Shown: positions 1 through 14,200 of the stretch, in pieces | How the letters are laid out: the number at the start of each line of letters is the position of its first letter | How positions within the stretch are numbered: position 1 is the first letter of the stretch | Origin: Trematomus loennbergii | Taxonomy: Eukaryota; Chordata; Actinopteri; Perciformes; Nototheniidae | Assembly (NCBI GenBank): GCA_012861695.1 | Contig: JAAOOA010000026.1 | Span: forward strand, 9,766,661-9,830,660 | Direction: 5' to 3' | Length of the DNA stretch: 64,000 nt | Position numbers and translations under genes: made by a program | Notes under the pieces: generated by a model | What the model was told of the DNA's origin: nothing | Databases searched by the model: none | Seen by the model: the letters and a program-made list of their open reading frames with translations, nothing else

Positions 1-2136
1 TTGAAATACTCTTCATCCAATAATACAGTTATGTAGAAATATTAACCATTTGTGAGGTTTGGGGTTAGGGTGAGGATTTAAAAACAAACAGATACAGGCT
101 AGCTAATTCCAGTCTGTGTGCTTGGCTAACCTAACCTTCCTTCTGGCCTTAGCTTCATATCGCCATACAGACATGAGAGTGGTATCAATCTACTCATCAA
201 CTCACCAACTCCCAGCCAGAAAGTGAACTTATTTATCAAGAATTCAAAAACAGGTCAATTGTTTTTCATAAAAAGTAGAACTATTCCTCAAGATGCGCTT
301 CTGGTATACTTCAAAAACTGAGTTCATTTGGCAAAGGTCATGTGTTTGGCACCTGGCGCAGGCAGCCTGTATCTGTGGCCTAATTATCATAACAGTCCAA
401 AATAAAATAAGTAAGTAAACAAAACTGGACACCTGACAGCTGCTACATGTTCTTACACTAAAGCAGAAAACTGTGGGACTGGATTTGGCACAGTGCAATA
501 TATTTAATTGGATTCTGATTAACTGCATGTGTGGGATGTTGTTTTTTGGTTTAGAGCTTGACGTTCACTTTTTGTGACGAGGCAGACGTTAGATTAGATA
601 CACAGCTTTCCTGAGGACATTGATCTGAGGGCACACAGGCTTCCACATCAAAAACATTTCCTGCCTTTAAGATTAGGAATCAGTCAAATGAATCCACAGG
701 ATCAGATCTCTGTGTCTTTTGAAGACGAAACCCGCTCATTTCTCATGCTGCAGCTGCACTACACAGTTACAGTGCTTCATCATCATAAAACAATCTCCAA
801 ATTCCTCTGTGCCTCCATTTATGGAGACGTGTTATCCTCCTGCGTCTGTGCTGAATGAGGTGTATTTAAGGGAGCGCTGGTCTGGAGGATAGTCCAGCGT
901 CAGGGAATCCCACAGAGCTCCGCTGTAATAAATCAACTTAAAAGCTGGAGGAGGAGAAAATGCTGATGGGAGTTTTCCTCTCTGCTTCCAATGCGCCCCT
1001 AAGTGTTAGAGCTGTCAGAGCGTATACAGCGCGTTTTACACAGATCCCACCTCAAGCTTTCTGAGAAGCTTTTCAATGCATATAGAGCTGGCTGTATTTA
1101 CCCTTCAGCTGCTCAGCTTCTAGTTTTACAGAAGGATGATGGTCCAGTGAAACATGTTTGTAAGCAGCAGTTATGTCACCGTTCAAATGGCATGTTTGAG
1201 TAGACAAAATCATCTTTTAACAGTTGTTATGGATTATAAGAGATGCAAGTGCATGTGTCATACATGTGTTCTTACTCACAACCTTTCATCTCTGTTTATT
1301 TTGTTTCATCTGCTCAGTTTCAAGTCTTCCTGGCTGTTTTATTTTTCTCCTGTGTGTTTGCATCGCTGGCTGACACTTGCTGGTGAGGCGCAAATACTGG
1401 CTTTTAAAGACACGTCAGCACTCAAAGCATTACCTGAAGAAGCCCCGTATTTACATTGTCACTTCAATATAGAAATATCCTGATGATGAGGAACTATTGT
1501 CAACAACAGGGTTCCTGGTTTCTAGTTTCTTTGAACTGTTCTCCCTGTCACACAATCGTTCACTGAGGAATGCTTAGGATTCAAAGTAGAAAGCAGAAAT
1601 GCCTTTAACTGGAATTTAAAAGTATTTTCCCTATATGGTTTAGAGTTATGTTTGGTGCAAATGATAGAAATTGATGTGGGGAAATCCTGTGGGTTTCATC
1701 CTACAAATGAAACCAGAAAATGAAAAAGGAAAGAGTCTTATTCTCTTCACTAGAGAGTAACTGTAATATTTTCAGAAAGACCGCACCACTGCATATGTAA
1801 ACTTTACTCCCAATGTCCCTCACACACACACACGCACACGCACACGCACATATACAGTATGTATGGTATGCACACAGACACCTCTCCACCCCCTAATTAA
1901 CTGAACTGGATGTAAACGCAGCAAAACCTTATCAGCTCTTAGATAAGAGCGAAATGAAAAGCGACAATAAAGAAAGCTCATAACATTGATCATCTATCCA
2001 TTGAACGACACTTGAATATTAAATGAAGTGTGCTTTAGACATGGCTGTTTTAATCAAGTTAATTACCAAGTCAACAGTCTTTACTGTTAGTTTTAAAAGC
2101 GGTTAACCACATATTTTTCTTTGTTCTTCCTCTCAG
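1..2136. other. lrrc75b upstream intron, no coding exon seen
   Basis: This stretch lies upstream of the first recognisable lrrc75b exon and is read as its first intron. The family's first coding exon (basic, helical N-terminus ending just before a D-L-G-L motif) was looked for and not found, so it should lie left of the window. The only repeat is a short interrupted CA tract near 1821-1850. A polypyrimidine tract and TCTCAG acceptor close the interval at 2136. Confidence 0.5.
1821..1850. repeat. Short interrupted (CA)n microsatellite
   Basis: CA dinucleotides interrupted by CG steps (CACACG units). Intronic, no coding context. Confidence 0.8.
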
Positions 2137-2265
2137 GATTTGGGACTCCAGGGATCGTCACTCAATGACATTTTGTACAAGAACGCAGCTTTTCTCAACC
2201 TGGTGGACCCCATTTCTCACGAGCTGCTGCTCAGTCTCGCCCGCGACCTGCAGTGCCCGAAAAGG
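2137..2265 (+). CDS. lrrc75b: lrrc75b coding exon (second in family order)
   Basis: 43 codons, phase 0 at both ends, acceptor TCTCAG and donor GTGAG. Encodes the conserved NLVDPISHELL and LARDLQCPK segment. Confidence 0.87.
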
Positions 2266-5200
2266 GTGAGAATCCAGAACGATCCGGTTTGTTTAAACTG
2301 TTCATGAATACTGAAAAACCATCTCTACAGTCTTCACATTAATTAGCGTGTCCACGGCTACAATTGTAAACAAAGGCGAGGCAAGCAGCAGCATGTCCGC
2401 ATTTATTAGCCATGCCTAAGTGCATGTGTCATATTGTTCCTGTCATGCTGTTGTGACAGCAAGGAACTGCCAGTTGTCTTCGTACAAAAACTGCAGAGGC
2501 TACGATCAAGGGAAATACTGTACTGTGTACTGTATGTGTTAAGCCATGAGCATAATACAGTAGATCACTAAGCACGTCTTCAGGTTTCTAAAATGAGTTT
2601 AATATTAGATGATGTCTTTTTTTCTGTGGGCATCCTGCATAATATTCACAGATTCCACACTAGGGGCTGGCTCATGTTTTATAAGGGAAATGTGAGAGGC
2701 TAATACATTTTACTAATTCAAAAATTTGCTCATAGAGCTTTACAAGACGACTTGAGTAAGATATTGTAAATATGAAGAAAAACAAGATATTACAACTGAT
2801 TTATAACATTATCATCACAAGAATGTTTTTATGGGCATGTTTTTAGCCAAGCCATGTTGTATTTTTGAGCCTGCATGTGGAAAAGCTGCATTTAGAGGAC
2901 AAATTGAGGTTGAAATGAGAGTTACCACACAGCTACAGAGAGACACCTGCATGCTGAAGGGTGGGCGGAGGGTTAAGGATTAATGTGTGGGCCGAGATGA
3001 GGCAGTGGGTCAGCGTTTGGCTCTGCAGTGGCACCGTCTTCCCTGCTGCTCAGGTGCTCTTTCAGCACATTGGCCAACGATAGCAGCTGTGCTCCAGGAC
3101 CTGCAGGTGTGAGAGAGTACCTGCTTAGGCTGCTTTATGCTGGGCAGCGTGGGCAGGAACCCAGCGGTCATCAGGCCGAGGTCAACGGGGCAGGGGGACA
3201 CGGTCAATAGCAGAGAGGATTGTGGGGCTTTGGCACTCACAATGAGAGCACTTTGAGGATCTGACAGGTGGTAGGTGGCAGGTGGGATCAAAGTGGAGTC
3301 CACTGTGAAGTCTTTTGTGTCCCAGCCTACAGACACCTCTCAGTAAGGGATCGTACCAAAATGATATGAAGATATTGAACAGCTAAATGTAGATGATTGT
3401 TTTCCCTTCCTACATTTTAATCTTCAGCCTCCCTTTGCAATAAATTGTGATATAATAGTCAGAAAGACAGCTTCCATTTGTGCCATGGGTAATGATGCAA
3501 CTTGCTGGAGAAAAATATGTTGTGACTTAGAAATATAATAGAAAAGGCAAAAAAATAGAAGTTTTAAGATCTAAATTAAGGCACACTAGCTACAGTATAT
3601 CGACGTCTTTGCTATCACTCTCAAATTGTATTACAGATATTACTGATATCAAAAAACATTTATGATGTATATCCAGTTGTCTTATATTAGTTTTTACCTG
3701 TCAATACATTAGACAAACTCTTTCATTATTCATGTGCATTAAGTTCTGATTTATGTGTTCAACTAAATATATAAATCATGATTTATCAAGCCTGGGAGTC
3801 AGCTCTTCCACTTTACCACGACATGCAAATCCAAGATGATAAAATTCAATTGACATTTCAATCTGGTTGAAGCGGCTGAATACAGTAGCAGCACACTGGC
3901 TGTAAAACTCAAGCCCAGCAGCCATTACACTTATCTAAAGGCTTTATCTCTTTTAGGAAAAGATGGGTTCCTTTAAGATAAAGTCACCGTGGTCTAGTCT
4001 TTACTTACCGAGTCAAGATGATAATCCCCTGTGGGAAACGCTAATCTTATCGTTGTTTGCTTTGGCGGGGGGGAAGCCCAGAAAGACGGGGGTGGGGGGG
4101 AGGGTGAGAAGCTGGCAGCGATCTCCCGACTGCCTGGCGACCCGTGGCAGGAAACTCTGTCAGACGTGAGGGGGATGTAGAGAGGCAGTGTGCTGGATTT
4201 AAGGCCCGGCAGCTGCCTCTTTGCCCAGTGTGTTCCACCACTCTGAGATATATTCACATTATATATTCAAGGACATATTGAGTCTAAAAGATAAATCATT
4301 TGTGAAGCTCATGGTCATCAGTTTCACACTTTAATTTATGTTTTTGATGCACTCCGCTTTACAGACGCGTGATTAACATCCAGGAATGCTTTGGTGATCC
4401 TTCCAGTCAACAGACTAACATTTTCTAAGAATACTTCCACACTGCGAATCAGTATGCGCAGCTTTAACGTCGAGTTCAGTCATCCGAGTGGCTGAAACAG
4501 CAGCACTGCATGTTTTGAAGTATGAGACATGGTTGTTTGTCACCAGAGAAAAGAAATGGCAGCGGGAATAGTTAATCGCCTTATAAGGTAAATTGCCCCT
4601 GTCTTTTTTTTCCCTCTCGCCACATTGCCTCTTTCTTGTTGTCGTGTTGTACCATTAATTAGATGTACCCTGCTCAGCTAAACCCATTGCATTCAAAGTC
4701 TTTGACGGAGGTGGGAGAAGAAACGAGAAGGCAGAGAGGAGGGGAGGCATGAAGCAAGAGGGAGGCAAAAGGGAAAAATAAATGAATGTTTCTGTGTGGG
4801 GAAATCTTTGAAGCCACTGTTTTCAAGGACAAGAAAGAAACACTTTGTGACTGTGGGAGAATCGGTCCATCTGTAGTTAGCAGGAAGACAGAAACAGAGA
4901 CATCAAACATTTATAAATGTATTTAACAGCTTGTGTATATTTGTTTGTTTGCCTAAAACTTGTGATTTTTATATGAACAACCACTGTTTTGATTTGCAGT
5001 ATGAACTCAATTCTTGTCCATCATTCGTCCTCTGTGTGTGTTAAAGGAGACTGACTCGTTCAAGTCCACCACCAAGATCTGCCGGCAGCTGATTTACCAT
5101 CTGACCCCTCACTCCAAGTGGACGAGACAGAGCGTGCCCAGGAGGAAGTCTCAGGCCTGGTGAGTGTGTCCTCCTCGCTGCCGGTAGACACTGCCCGTCA

Positions 5201-8200
5201 CTCTGAGGAAGGACAGTCCCTGCTGCAGTAAACACATACTAAGCATCAGTACAACTCGTAAATCACCACAGAGCCTCTCGGAAAGATTAAAGGAGGCAAT
5301 ACATCGACAGTTATTGGGAGGATTTTGCTTCAATGTGCCCAGGTTATATTGTAATAGTGCGTTCAATAGGGTTTATGGTTTTCTTGTGATGTTAAAATGA
5401 TTATTTCCTGGGATTATATTACCCTTTTTTTCAGGCATTTATCCTAACATTTAGTTTATTCTGGATGTATTATGTGGTAGTCAACAGAGATGGCAAAAGT
5501 ACACACATCCTTTACTCAAGTAAGTACAGATACTCGTGTTTAAAGATACTCTGGTAAAAGTACTGACTAAACTTCTTTACTCAAGTAAAAGTAGTGTGGG
5601 CTTTGAAATGTACTTAAGTAAAAAGTACCCATAACTACCAGATGTTTTAAAGAGTAACTGACCTCATTTTATATTAATAGAACAATAATGTTATTGTTAG
5701 CTAATGAATGTTTCGAGGCTGAACAACGTCAAAATGACAACGTTCTCATTGGTCGCTTTGAGGTAGAAATCAACCGTTGAAGACCAAACAGAACACAGTT
5801 TCTCACTGTATCATGAGTTTTACGTATGAGTGGCTGTAATGGAGACTCTGGCCGTCTTTATGGGGCTGAACTGAGGTTATTGCTGCTGCAGTGTAAGCAG
5901 TTTTGCTTGGAGGGTCGTGGCACCTTTTGTTGCTGTCTAGAGAGCAATGAAAGGGAGGAAACAAAGGTAGAAAACACAATATTTGTTTATTCTCTTACAG
6001 ATCTTCATTGTGTGCATGCATGGTGTTGTCGTAGTGATGTAGCACCCTACAGCGGGTCCCATGACCTTTAAAGAGTAGTACAAACAAAGCATAAAACACA
6101 TTCCCTTCCAGGTGCATCTCATACAAGCAGCTGATCTCTTTATCTATGTGCCATAAAACAATTATGTGACCTTATGAACCAGGGTCTACGGTTATTGGAG
6201 TCATTTCACAGATCCTCCTATACTCGGGTGTAATCTTCATTACATCTAAATCAAATCAAATCAAATCAGGTTTTATTTATAGCACATTTAAAAGCGATTT
6301 TTGGTCGAGCCAAAGTGCTGTACATGTAATAAAAACACATTACTACAAATCACAATAAACGACAATAAATTACAACAGATATATCTTAAAAACAAAATAA
6401 AAATAAAACACACGGAAAAGTCAGGAGTCGTGCTCCGCTCTAACTAGAAAGCCAGAGAGAAGAAGTGTGTTTTTAGTTTGATTTAAAAACCCCTAGGGTC
6501 TGGGCCGACCTCACATGGAGGGGCAGAGTGTTCCAGAGCCTAGGGCCAGCTGCTGCGAAGGCTCGGTGCCCTCGGGTTTTTAGCCTGGTCTTGGGCACTA
6601 CCAGCAGCAGCTGGTCAGCAGACCTTAAAGCTCTGGCTGGGGTGTAGCGCTGGAGCAGTTCAGCTATATAGGCCGGAGCCAGCCCATTTAGTGCTTTAAA
6701 AACAAATAAAAGGATTTTAAAATCAATTCTGAACCGAACTGGAAGCCAGTGTAGTGAGGCCAGAATAGGGGTGATGTGGTCACGCTTTTTGTGGCCAGTC
6801 AGCAAACGTGCAGCAGCGTTTTGGACTAGCTGTAAGCGTTTATTGAGGCCTGGTCCATACCCACATACAGAGCGTTACAATAGTCCAGTCTCGAGGTTAC
6901 AAAGGCGTTAATAACCCTTTCTAAGTCTTTAAAAGATAAATACGACTTGGTTTTGGCCAATAGTCTTATTTTAAAAAAGCAGGATTTTACTACGGTGCTG
7001 ACCTGCTTGTCGAATTTAAAAGTGCTAGTGAAGGTCACTCCAAGGTTCATGACCGAGGGGAGGATGTTTTTTTTGATAGAGCCCAGAATATCAACCGGAG
7101 AGGCTGGAGGTTGCGGTCCAAAAAAGATGACCTCAGTCTTGCTCTCGTTGAGGTTGAGGAAGTTTTTGCTCAGCCAGGATTTTATCTCTGCTAAGCAGTC
7201 CATCAGCTGCTGTAGTGAGTGTGTGACATTTGCTTTGAGAGGCAGATAGATCTGTACATCGTCGGCGTAGCAGTGGAAGGGAATGTTATGTTTTGTGAGT
7301 ATTGAACCTAGGGGCAGTATGTACAGTAGAAAAAGGATGGGGCCCAGAATCGAGCCTTGGGGAACCCCACAGGTAAGAGGGGCTTTGGCAGAGGAGAAGG
7401 CACCTAGCTGTACCGAGAAGCTACGGTCTGTCAGGTAGGACCTGAACCATGCAAGGGCAGAGCCTGTGATGCCAGCGGACTGTTCAAGCCGTGACAGCAG
7501 GATGCTATGGTCCACAGTGTCAAAGGCAGCTGTCAGGTCTAACAGCACCAAGACAGCTGGGCTACCTGAGTCGGCGGCTAGGAGCAGATCATTAAAAACT
7601 CTTAAAAGGGCTGTTTCAGTGCTGTGCATGGGTTTGAAGCCAGACTGAAACTTTTCATGGATTCCATGGATGGTTAAAAAAGACTGCAGCTGGGCGTAGA
7701 CTACTCGCTCCAGGGCTTTTGATAAAAAAGGTAGCTGGGAGATGGGCCTAAAATTTGCGAGAATGGAGGGGTCGAGATTTTTCTTTTTAAGGAGTGGCTT
7801 AACCACGGCATGTTTGAAGGCAGCTGGGACACATCCTGAGCTAAGAGAGGTGTTTAAAAGTAATAAAATACTTGCTCCAACTGAATCAAAAACATCTCTG
7901 AGAAGGCGAGAGGGAATGCTGTCTGAGGTGCAGTTTGTCGGCCGCAGGTGCTTGACTACATCCGAGAGAGAAGAGAGGGATACAGGCTCAAAGTGGTCGA
8001 GGACAGCAGGGCACAGAAAAGGAGCAGGATCTGGGGTAGCACTAGTGTGGGCTAGCCTAAGAGCAGATACCTTTTCAATAAAAAATGTAAGAAACTTATC
8101 ACAGGGATTAATGATCGAGTTGAGGACATTAAAAAGAACCTGAGGTTTATGGCTGTTTTTGGAGATGAACAGAGAAATGTGCTCTGTTTTGGCTGCTTTG

Positions 8201-11200
8201 ACTGCCGTCTGGTAGTCAGAAAGGCAAGCACGAAGGATTTCTAGGGAGACATGGAGTTTATCCTTTTTCCATTTTCTCTCTGCACGCCTGCAAGCGCGTC
8301 TGAGAGCACGAGTACAGTCATTGAGCCACGGTTCTGATAGAACTTTGGTGCGTCTAAGCGTAAAAGGAGCAACAGAATCCAGTATTAGTGTGCATGTCGA
8401 ATCAAACATGGAGATAAGCTCATCAGCATTAAAGGCACAGTTCACATCTAATTTACAGATCGGAGAAGCATTAAAAACATCAGAGAACTGTGAGGCAGTC
8501 AAGGGGTTAATCGAACGCAGACGACGCGCCGGGGCACGTGATTCGACTCCTGCGGAAGGGATGGAGGTTGTAAACAGAACCGGTAAATGGTCTGAGATAC
8601 GCGTTGCTGCACATATTTCATCCACAGATACAGACAGTCCAAACGATAATACTAAGTCCAAAGTGTGTCCTTTTTCGTGTGTTGGGCCAGCCACGGACTG
8701 AACGAGACCAAAGGAATCAAGGAGATTTAAAAAGTCCCTAACCAGAGGTTTGGACTCGCAACACACATGGACATTGAAGTCTCCGGATATCAAAACACGA
8801 TCATATTTCACCATCTAAAAGCCTACACCATGTGATGAAGTTGAACATTCTCACAATAACATCTACCTAATAGACTCACTTGAGGAAGAGTTTGCATACA
8901 GTAGTTTACATTTGCTTTCTGTTAATTCAATCTGAAATACATTTTCCCACACATCTGAATTGTAACAGCCATTGTGAGTCGCTTGAAAAGCAATTAAATC
9001 CAGTTAAAATGTTAACTTAAGGTCAGACTAGATCTATGATGGTGGCATTTCTGCATTAATGAGGTCTGGAGAGTGCCTCATTGCTTCAGTACAGTACTCT
9101 TCAGTATCACCATACATGATAATATTTCCAATATCTTCCAGGTGTTAATTACCTTGAAAATCCTGATCAAAATGTCCCGGAAATAACAGCATGTGAATAG
9201 AATTATTAATCTGAACCAAATTACGCCACATCATACACTAATTGATTAAAATGTGAACTTAAATTGTGCTGCATTGTGTAGTAGATCCAATGCAATCAAT
9301 ACTTTTTTAATTTATGCTTTTCCTTAAAGTAAATGTAAATATTGTCAATATTTGACATCAATACATACCTTTATTTACGACCTTTACATTTTCACACCTT
9401 CTTCTCAGCAGTAACCTCACTTCCTCCCTGCTACTATTGTGACAAAAACAGCCTGACACCATCTTCCAACACTCTCCGTTATGAGTGTGAGAGATTTTAT
9501 TGTTTCTATACATCTACAAACCATCTCCAAGAACGATCATGGAGCAAACAGGAAATTAAGACTGAACTGAATTTGAAGCAATTGACACCAAACTGCGGCT
9601 CTGGTACTGATTGTTCATGTTTGAGTGAAATAAAGAGCAACAGAAAGGACACTGATTACAGCGACTGTACAACAAATGAAATGCTCCCCAACTCAAACTA
9701 AGTAACAGGTACATTTGAGGAGACGTTATGAAAGAAACAACTTCTCTACTGTTGATCACAAGGCTCCCTCTCCCTGAGCAATTAACCCAGATCGAAAGAT
9801 TTTTTGACAGCTCGAGTTAACTTCCCGCCCCTGTCTCTTGGTTGCTGTATTTTGAAATAACACTCAACAGAACAACAAGGCAGACTCTCCCAGAGTGCTC
9901 ATTAGCAAACCCCGTCTCTTTCTCTGCCTCCACTGCAAGCATCAGGCAGCGGCGCTTACTGTGGGACTCAAACCAGACTCTGTGAATATGACGCGCTCTG
10001 AAATGAGCTGAAATGAATGTCTTGAGCTGAAATGAAGCTTTAGGACACATGGTTTCAGAAGCTTTTCTGTTATGGATCTTTTCATTATAAACCCTTTTGT
10101 CTATTTCCTCTCAGTCTGTCTCAACCTTCTGCTCTCTCTCCTTCCCTTCCTTCCCCCCGGCCTCTCCATTTCTTCTATTTTAAAATCCCTTCCCTTGCAT
10201 TGATCTTCTTCCTCTCCTCTCCTCCTGTGGGATTTTCTCTCCTTCTTGTGAGAGTCCATTTTGTTCAACAGTTGCCACACAGAGCGGTTCTGCAGTTTGA
10301 GCTGAGGCTCTGGGGAAACGCTCTGTCAGACAGAGAGAAAAATGGGGAGGCGGATTCACTGCAAGGTTGCCGATTAGAAGTCGCCTATTTACCTCTTTCT
10401 TCCTGCCTCGCTTCGCATCGATTGTGAATTTGATCTCTTCATATTAGGGAATGCAAAAGCATCAGCTATCCTTTAACAGTTTTTTGCATTCTTACAGTCT
10501 TATTTTCTTCAAGTGATTTTGAAGTCTATTTTGATCAATCTAGAAATGTGCTGCAGCCGTCTCTCCAACTGGGGCTCAAATTGAATATATTTCATGGAAA
10601 ATATGCAATTGGTTGCAAATCTTCAAGAGATAACGCATCAATCTTGATTCCAGCGTTATTACTTCAGCTTGCTATGCTTTCTTAATACTGTAACTGCAAA
10701 GCAAGTCACACTTTATATATTATCAAGGCATCATTTTCTCTCTGCAGCTGCATGTGCTAGGTTTCAGAGAAGCACTGTATGTGTGCGTCCCCAGAGGAGT
10801 TCTTAATGTTATTGGTATTGGTATTGGTATTGAATTTCAGATTAATCAAGCTCGTATTTTTTATGACGGTAAAATTGCCCTTCCAGCACATTTGGAAGAG
10901 ATTGGATTGAGATTGCAGATGCTGTTTCATTGCAAGGCTGTAATTGACACGAGGCTCTTACAGCAGCTATTACAGACATCTTCAGTACATTAAAAGAAAA
11001 GAGTGTGGTTCAAGAAGACAACTGAATAATGGTATGAAAAAAATTCAGCTTTGTACACAAGTATTGGAGTAAATCTAAGTGCATCTGTTTAGTTTTTTTG
11101 CAATTTTTTTTAATATGTTGTATCATCATATGTTAATATCATGAACATACTGTATGAGGATAAGAGTAAAACCAGACAGATGTTTGGGAAGGTGTTATCA

Positions 11201-14200
11201 GTGTGGGTGCGTGTTTCTAGTTTGACCCAGACTGTTGGGGCTCGACACATTGTACCTGATAGGCTAAGGGGTGGGACATCTCTAGGCGGTTGAACATCAC
11301 AACAGAGCCGATCAGCTAACCAATCAGAGCAGACTGGGCTCTGGAGGGTGAAAAGAGGAGCTGCAGCACAGGCAGTATGAGAACAATAAAGAGCTTTTTG
11401 AACATTAAAGCATGGAGACATGTCACAATAGATCACAAAATACAAATATGAACCTGAAAGTGAGCATAATAGGGCCCCTTTAAGACGGCAATTGGTAAAA
11501 TGCTGATGTGACAACAGGCAATGTTGCCCCCCTACTGTGTTGCATTTGCAGATCAAACTTGCAGCGTTGCACTCAATAACATATAAACCTCAACTTTAGG
11601 GGCGTTGGAGACAAAGTAGATGTTCTGCTCTTCTCATTGGTCTGACTATCTGGCATGCCCCGACAACTAATGCAGCTAACCAACTAACTTTCCTCACTTC
11701 TCGATAACTCTTTAAACACTTCTTTCTCAAGTATTGGAAATCACTCCTCAGTTGGCTCTTGAAACGCTCTACAAATTTGCAGTTTAGCTTTTGTCCTTAG
11801 CCTCAACAAATGATCGTTCAGCATCAAACCGTCCTCTGCTCCTTGGGTGGTTTCCTGCAGCTGCTCAGATTTTCAAATTGCTGGTAGCCAAAACTCACAG
11901 CTTCAGCTCATTGTACTCATCTCTTTCTCCTTTATTTTTAGTTGGAATATTCTTCCCACTTCAGAAAGATTACCACTTTTCTCATAGCTTTACTCTCACT
12001 TCTGAATCATACCTGGCAAGCATAAGCCAGAGAAAAGCCGTCTAGGCATCTTGGCAATAACTATATTTGGTTCAGCAGTGCAAGTTTTTTAGACATCTGT
12101 GTAAGAGTCTGGATGCTTATGACCACTTTCTTTAAACTGTATTTCAAAAACGGTATTTCTAGTTCAGATCCCCAGACAGCTTTCACCGGCTAATCACCGG
12201 AGACATGCTCTCTGGGATTCTCTCTCCGCTGCTCTAAGCTTTGAAGAAATCCCTCTACCTCTCTTCTTTGCTGTCATTTGAGCCTGTCTCCCCTTCATGA
12301 TCCTTCCAGCGGCGCAGACATATTGTAAAGGCAAGGAACCTGTCAACTCTGCAGCCTTTAATATTGTACATGTTGGTAACCTATGCATTAAAGCTGCTGT
12401 CCAATCCTCTAAGGCCATGTCTACGTTAATGTCATTTGAAAGCTATCTGAAAAGTTGGGCGTCCATCCCAAATAAGCTGGCATATTCACATTCAATTTGT
12501 TTGACAATTTGTTGTAACTTTTTAGTAGAGGATAAAGACAGACGCTATTTCATCCATCAATATTACAATTCAGTAGGATAAGATGAATGTGGTGAAGGTC
12601 CTTGGGTAGGCATAATTTGCAGTGCAAGAATAAACAAAGGTAAAAACCTCCTGTTGACGTGCACAACAGTCTGACAACATTGGCCATGAGTTGAAAAACA
12701 ATGACGGCAAAGCTTTTGTTTGATTGCCTCCATTAACAATAGACAAGAATGTGCCTTATATCATGTGAGAAGTCTTTCTACCTACGTGTGGCTCTATGTG
12801 TGGCAGGGTCATTGAGTTGTTTGGTGTCGACTGAAATATGTCAACAACTATTGTATGGATTACCGTGACTTTTTGTATTCATGGTTTCTTGATAATGTGT
12901 TACTGACTTTAGCGACCTCTGAATAATCCTCTACCATGAGGCTGACATCTGTGGCTCAGAGTGAAATGTCTAGCCAGTGAAGGGATTGGATTTAGTGCAG
13001 ATATGTATGCTTATTACATCATGTTAATAACTTTGGTGACTACTTAACTTGTAAATGTGTCCAATATTTTGTCAATTTTATGACCAAATTCCTTTTAAGC
13101 AAAAAGCACCAGCCTCAGACTGTGGCTCAGTCCTTTGTGTTCTCTTTGGCAATGCCTCCAGACTCTTTCATAACATTTATTTATTTATTTATAAAATAAT
13201 TGTCCTTTTATCAGAACTTTGGGTATGACATTTGTTCACAAGACACAAAATTGAGCCAAATGTCTCTTGTTTTGTGGCCGTGGAGGAGTCAAAGAATTTG
13301 TTCATTTAAAACAATCGACTTCCTCAGTCAGTAATTACCCCGAGGGGAACTCCCCACCATCATAATAATGATTGAATTAATTATAAGCTGTCACCTAGAA
13401 CCTGTTACAACCTGCTTTCTGTCACACAGCTGCCGTGTCGTATCTGGAATAACGAAACAGACTATTCTTTACTGTACGTGTGGCATGTGTATCTGACACG
13501 TGTGCAGTATGACCTATTTGTGCAGCAAAGTCACCCCCTCCCCGAGGTTGCACTGTAAGGCAGAGCAGGCTCTGAGTGATGGCGGTCCTGACTTCTGACT
13601 AGCCCACAACATCTACTCCTAAGGCGAGGGCAAAATATAACACACAGAGGAAGAGTATTTGAAAAAATATTACTTTGTGTTTTGAGGACATGTTCACAGA
13701 TGTCTGTTTTTTTGCTTTCTCTGCTCATACTTCTATTCATAGATTATGTTTTCTACTTGCACGCTTCACTCAATCTGCTCAATCTGCTGTCTAGTTGACC
13801 TCCACTTTTAATAGAGACTTAAAGATCCAGCCACCATCCTCTTCTATGAATAATTGAGGGCTTCCCACCGTACAGACGGAGATCCTGGAGGATGAGGGAG
13901 AGGAGGAAGAGATGCTCAGTATCCATTGCTCCAATCTTCAGGACGGGCTATAATGAAATAATAAAAAAAGATTGGATGTGTTGTTCGGTAAACACGGAGT
14001 TTGAGGTGTTTTTAATCAAGCAGACATTTTGAAACTTGAGGCCAACAGCTTAAATAAAAGCATTTCCTGACTTCTTTGGTTTTTATCCAGGGATTGAAGC
14101 TTTCTTAACTCATTGATTGGATTTAACTGTGAATCTGAGATAAGGCTGCTGCTGCTCGAGAATAAAGGGAACAAGGATTGTTGTGCTTCAGATGATATGC

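Larger units (their letters stand above)
6251..8811 (-). mobile_element. 5'-truncated L2/CR1-like LINE, antisense in lrrc75b intron 2
   Basis: A non-LTR retrotransposon on the - strand, about 2.56 kb. The 3' end (low coordinates) has an AATAAA-containing tail ending in repeated TTTGA units. The 5' end is truncated inside the endonuclease. Both sides carry the same 8-bp flank CATCTAAA (6243-6250 and 8812-8819), read as the target site duplication. The coding part runs from the end of the endonuclease through the reverse transcriptase to the C-terminal domain, with one single-base frame break. Confidence 0.9.

Noticed and set aside
1003..1483. Overlapping short open frames as lrrc75b exon 1
   Set aside because: Their peptides show no similarity to the family's N-terminus and no suitable donor with the required phase was seen.
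6947..8701. Open frames on the + strand across the LINE
   Set aside because: They are antisense shadows of the reverse transcriptase frame and lack any recognisable motif.
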